From NCBI GenBank assembly GCA_963743705.1, contig CAVUQS010000006.1, forward strand, positions 62,001 to 126,000: a stretch of 64,000 bases of DNA. Direction: 5' to 3'. The position numbers were made by a program, and so were the translations under genes. The notes below the pieces were generated by a model, which saw only the letters and a program-made list of their open reading frames with translations, did no database searches and was not told the origin of the DNA. This document shows, one piece after another, positions 63,010 to 64,000 of this stretch; the stretch's first letter is position 1, and each line of letters starts with the position of its first letter. The DNA comes from PALSA-243 sp963743705. Its GTDB lineage: Bacteria > Acidobacteriota > Terriglobia > Bryobacterales > Bryobacteraceae.

Positions 63010-64000
63010 GTGAGGGTAGGGTTCATACTCATTCTGGCCGCTCTGCAAATCCGCGCCGCGGATATGCCGATGACGCTCGTCTCCGGAAACGAAGCCGAGC
63101 CGATTCACGGGGCCATTTTGCGCAAGGAAGCGTGGACGCAAGACGCCGTCCGCCGCCTGCGCGCGGGCGCCGATCGCTACATGACCCTCGGCCCCTGGAC
63201 CGTCACCGCCGTCCGTCCCAAGAACATCGAGCTCGATCCCCACGATTATTACAGCGAAGCGACATATTTCTGGCCCGACGCTGACCATCCCGGTGGTCCC
63301 TACATTCGCCGTGACGGGCATCCCTACACCGGCCGGTTCATGGATAACAAGAACGCGCTCAATTCCATGAGCGAAGCCGTGTTCGCGCTCGGCACGGCGG
63401 CTTTTCTGCTGGATAACCCGGCGTATGCGGCGCGCGCGGCGCGGGTGGTGAAAGCGTTTTTCGTCGATCCCAAAACCCGCATGAACCCCCAGTTCGAATA
63501 CTCGCAGGCGATTCCCGGGACGGATACCGGCCGCCCCGAAGGCGTGCTCGACGGACGCGTTTTGATTTCCGCCATCCAGGGAATGGAGTTTCTGGCCGCC
63601 ACCGGCGCGTGGGATGCGAAGGACCAGGCCGCGATTCACCAATGGTTCGAGGATTATCTCCACTGGCTGACCCATAGCAAGACCGCCGAGGACGAAAAGA
63701 ACAGCGGCAACAATCACGCTTCCTGGTACGCCGCGCAACTGGCCGCCGTGGCGAACTTTGCGGGCGATAACGCCGCGCAGCAATCGGCCTTCGCGTTCTA
63801 TCGCGACAATATTCTACCCAACCAGATCAAGCGCGATGGCAGCGCGCCGCGCGAAGAGGCGCGCACTCGCTCGCTGTCTTACTCGGCGTTCAACTTGGAA
63901 GCTTACGCCATGCTGTGCCGCATTGCACAGGCGCAAAGCGTCGATCTCTGGAGCCTGCAAGCCAAGAACGGCGCCAGCATCTCCAGCGTGATCGATTACC
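63010..64000 (+). CDS. alginate-lyase-family polysaccharide lyase, 3' end outside window
   Basis: This secreted (alpha/alpha)6-barrel protein of the alginate_lyase family is open to the end of the window (330 codons so far). It has a short signal segment (VGFILILAALQIRAADM), DHPGGPYIRRDGHPYTGRF, MSEAVFALGTAAFLLDNPAYAARA and the family-specific active-site motif NNHASWYAAQLAA (His and Tyr, about residues 236-248). The start is GTG at 63010 with no ribosome site; no other in-frame start lies upstream in the 15 codons before it. Substrates in this family are alginate or other uronic-acid polymers. No adjacent transport gene is seen. Confidence 0.82.
   Translation, partial: MRVGFILILAALQIRAADMPMTLVSGNEAEPIHGAILRKEAWTQDAVRRLRAGADRYMTLGPWTVTAVRPKNIELDPHDYYSEATYFWPDADHPGGPYIRRDGHPYTGRFMDNKNALNSMSEAVFALGTAAFLLDNPAYAARAARVVKAFFVDPKTRMNPQFEYSQAIPGTDTGRPEGVLDGRVLISAIQGMEFLAATGAWDAKDQAAIHQWFEDYLHWLTHSKTAEDEKNSGNNHASWYAAQLAAVANFAGDNAAQQSAFAFYRDNILPNQIKRDGSAPREEARTRSLSYSAFNLEAYAMLCRIAQAQSVDLWSLQAKNGASISSVIDY

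Overview
The window is a GC-rich bacterial chromosome segment whose gene content points to an acidobacterium of the Solibacter/Bryobacter type. The pointers are two Oar-like TonB-dependent receptors with an N-terminal carboxypeptidase-regulatory-like domain, a 12-blade NHL propeller ending in the Solibacter-type C-terminal domain (TIGR03437-like), two very large VPS10/sortilin-type propellers with Gly/Arg-rich inserts, a seven-haem cytochrome fused to TPRs, and a YpdA-type thiol reductase. The assignment rests on family content only; there is no rRNA here.

Layout. 1-9.4 kb: end of an EamA transporter, an HtrA/DegP protease, a peroxiredoxin, an Oar-like receptor and the haem-TPR protein. 9.4-17.5 kb: two VPS10 propellers on opposite strands, separated by a small membrane-protein/regulator operon with an ISL3-type transposase remnant behind it. 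17.6-22.6 kb: gdhA, mutS and anmK in a row, all carrying many single-base frame breaks confined to about 3.7 kb, which looks like poor consensus quality rather than decay. 22.6-33.0 kb (minus strand): a small zinc-binding protein, ypdA and alaS (overlapping), an ORF6N pseudogene, a Cys/Met-metabolism PLP enzyme, and an SDR / ROK regulator / GH2 beta-galactosidase cluster. 33.2-43.8 kb: a membrane protein with a DUF2252 gene, DinB, two TPR proteins behind a class A penicillin-binding protein, and proline dehydrogenase. 43.8-56.2 kb: a second Oar-like receptor with a good promoter and an overlapping palindrome, an amidohydrolase, the NHL protein, threonine aldolase overlapping hemW, an M50 protease, a zinc-ribbon membrane protein and a ketopantoate-reductase-like gene.

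56.3-60.0 kb is the accessory part. tRNA-Leu(UAG) is followed at once by the C-terminal remnant of a tyrosine integrase, then an excisionase-like antitoxin and a PIN toxin gene. The toxin gene is split by an intact IS110-family element. Because both toxin halves survive, the exact insertion point (58182/59771, with a GA dinucleotide at both ends) and the original target can be read. The non-coding left end of the element contains an 8-nt and a 6-nt segment that match the two sides of that target and flank a hairpin, which is the layout expected of a bridge-RNA target-binding loop.

60.1-64.0 kb: an M48-like protein lacking the catalytic Glu, a short P450-like protein overlapping a zinc-ribbon thioredoxin gene, a small secreted protein with a strong terminator, and the start of an alginate-lyase-family gene that runs off the window.
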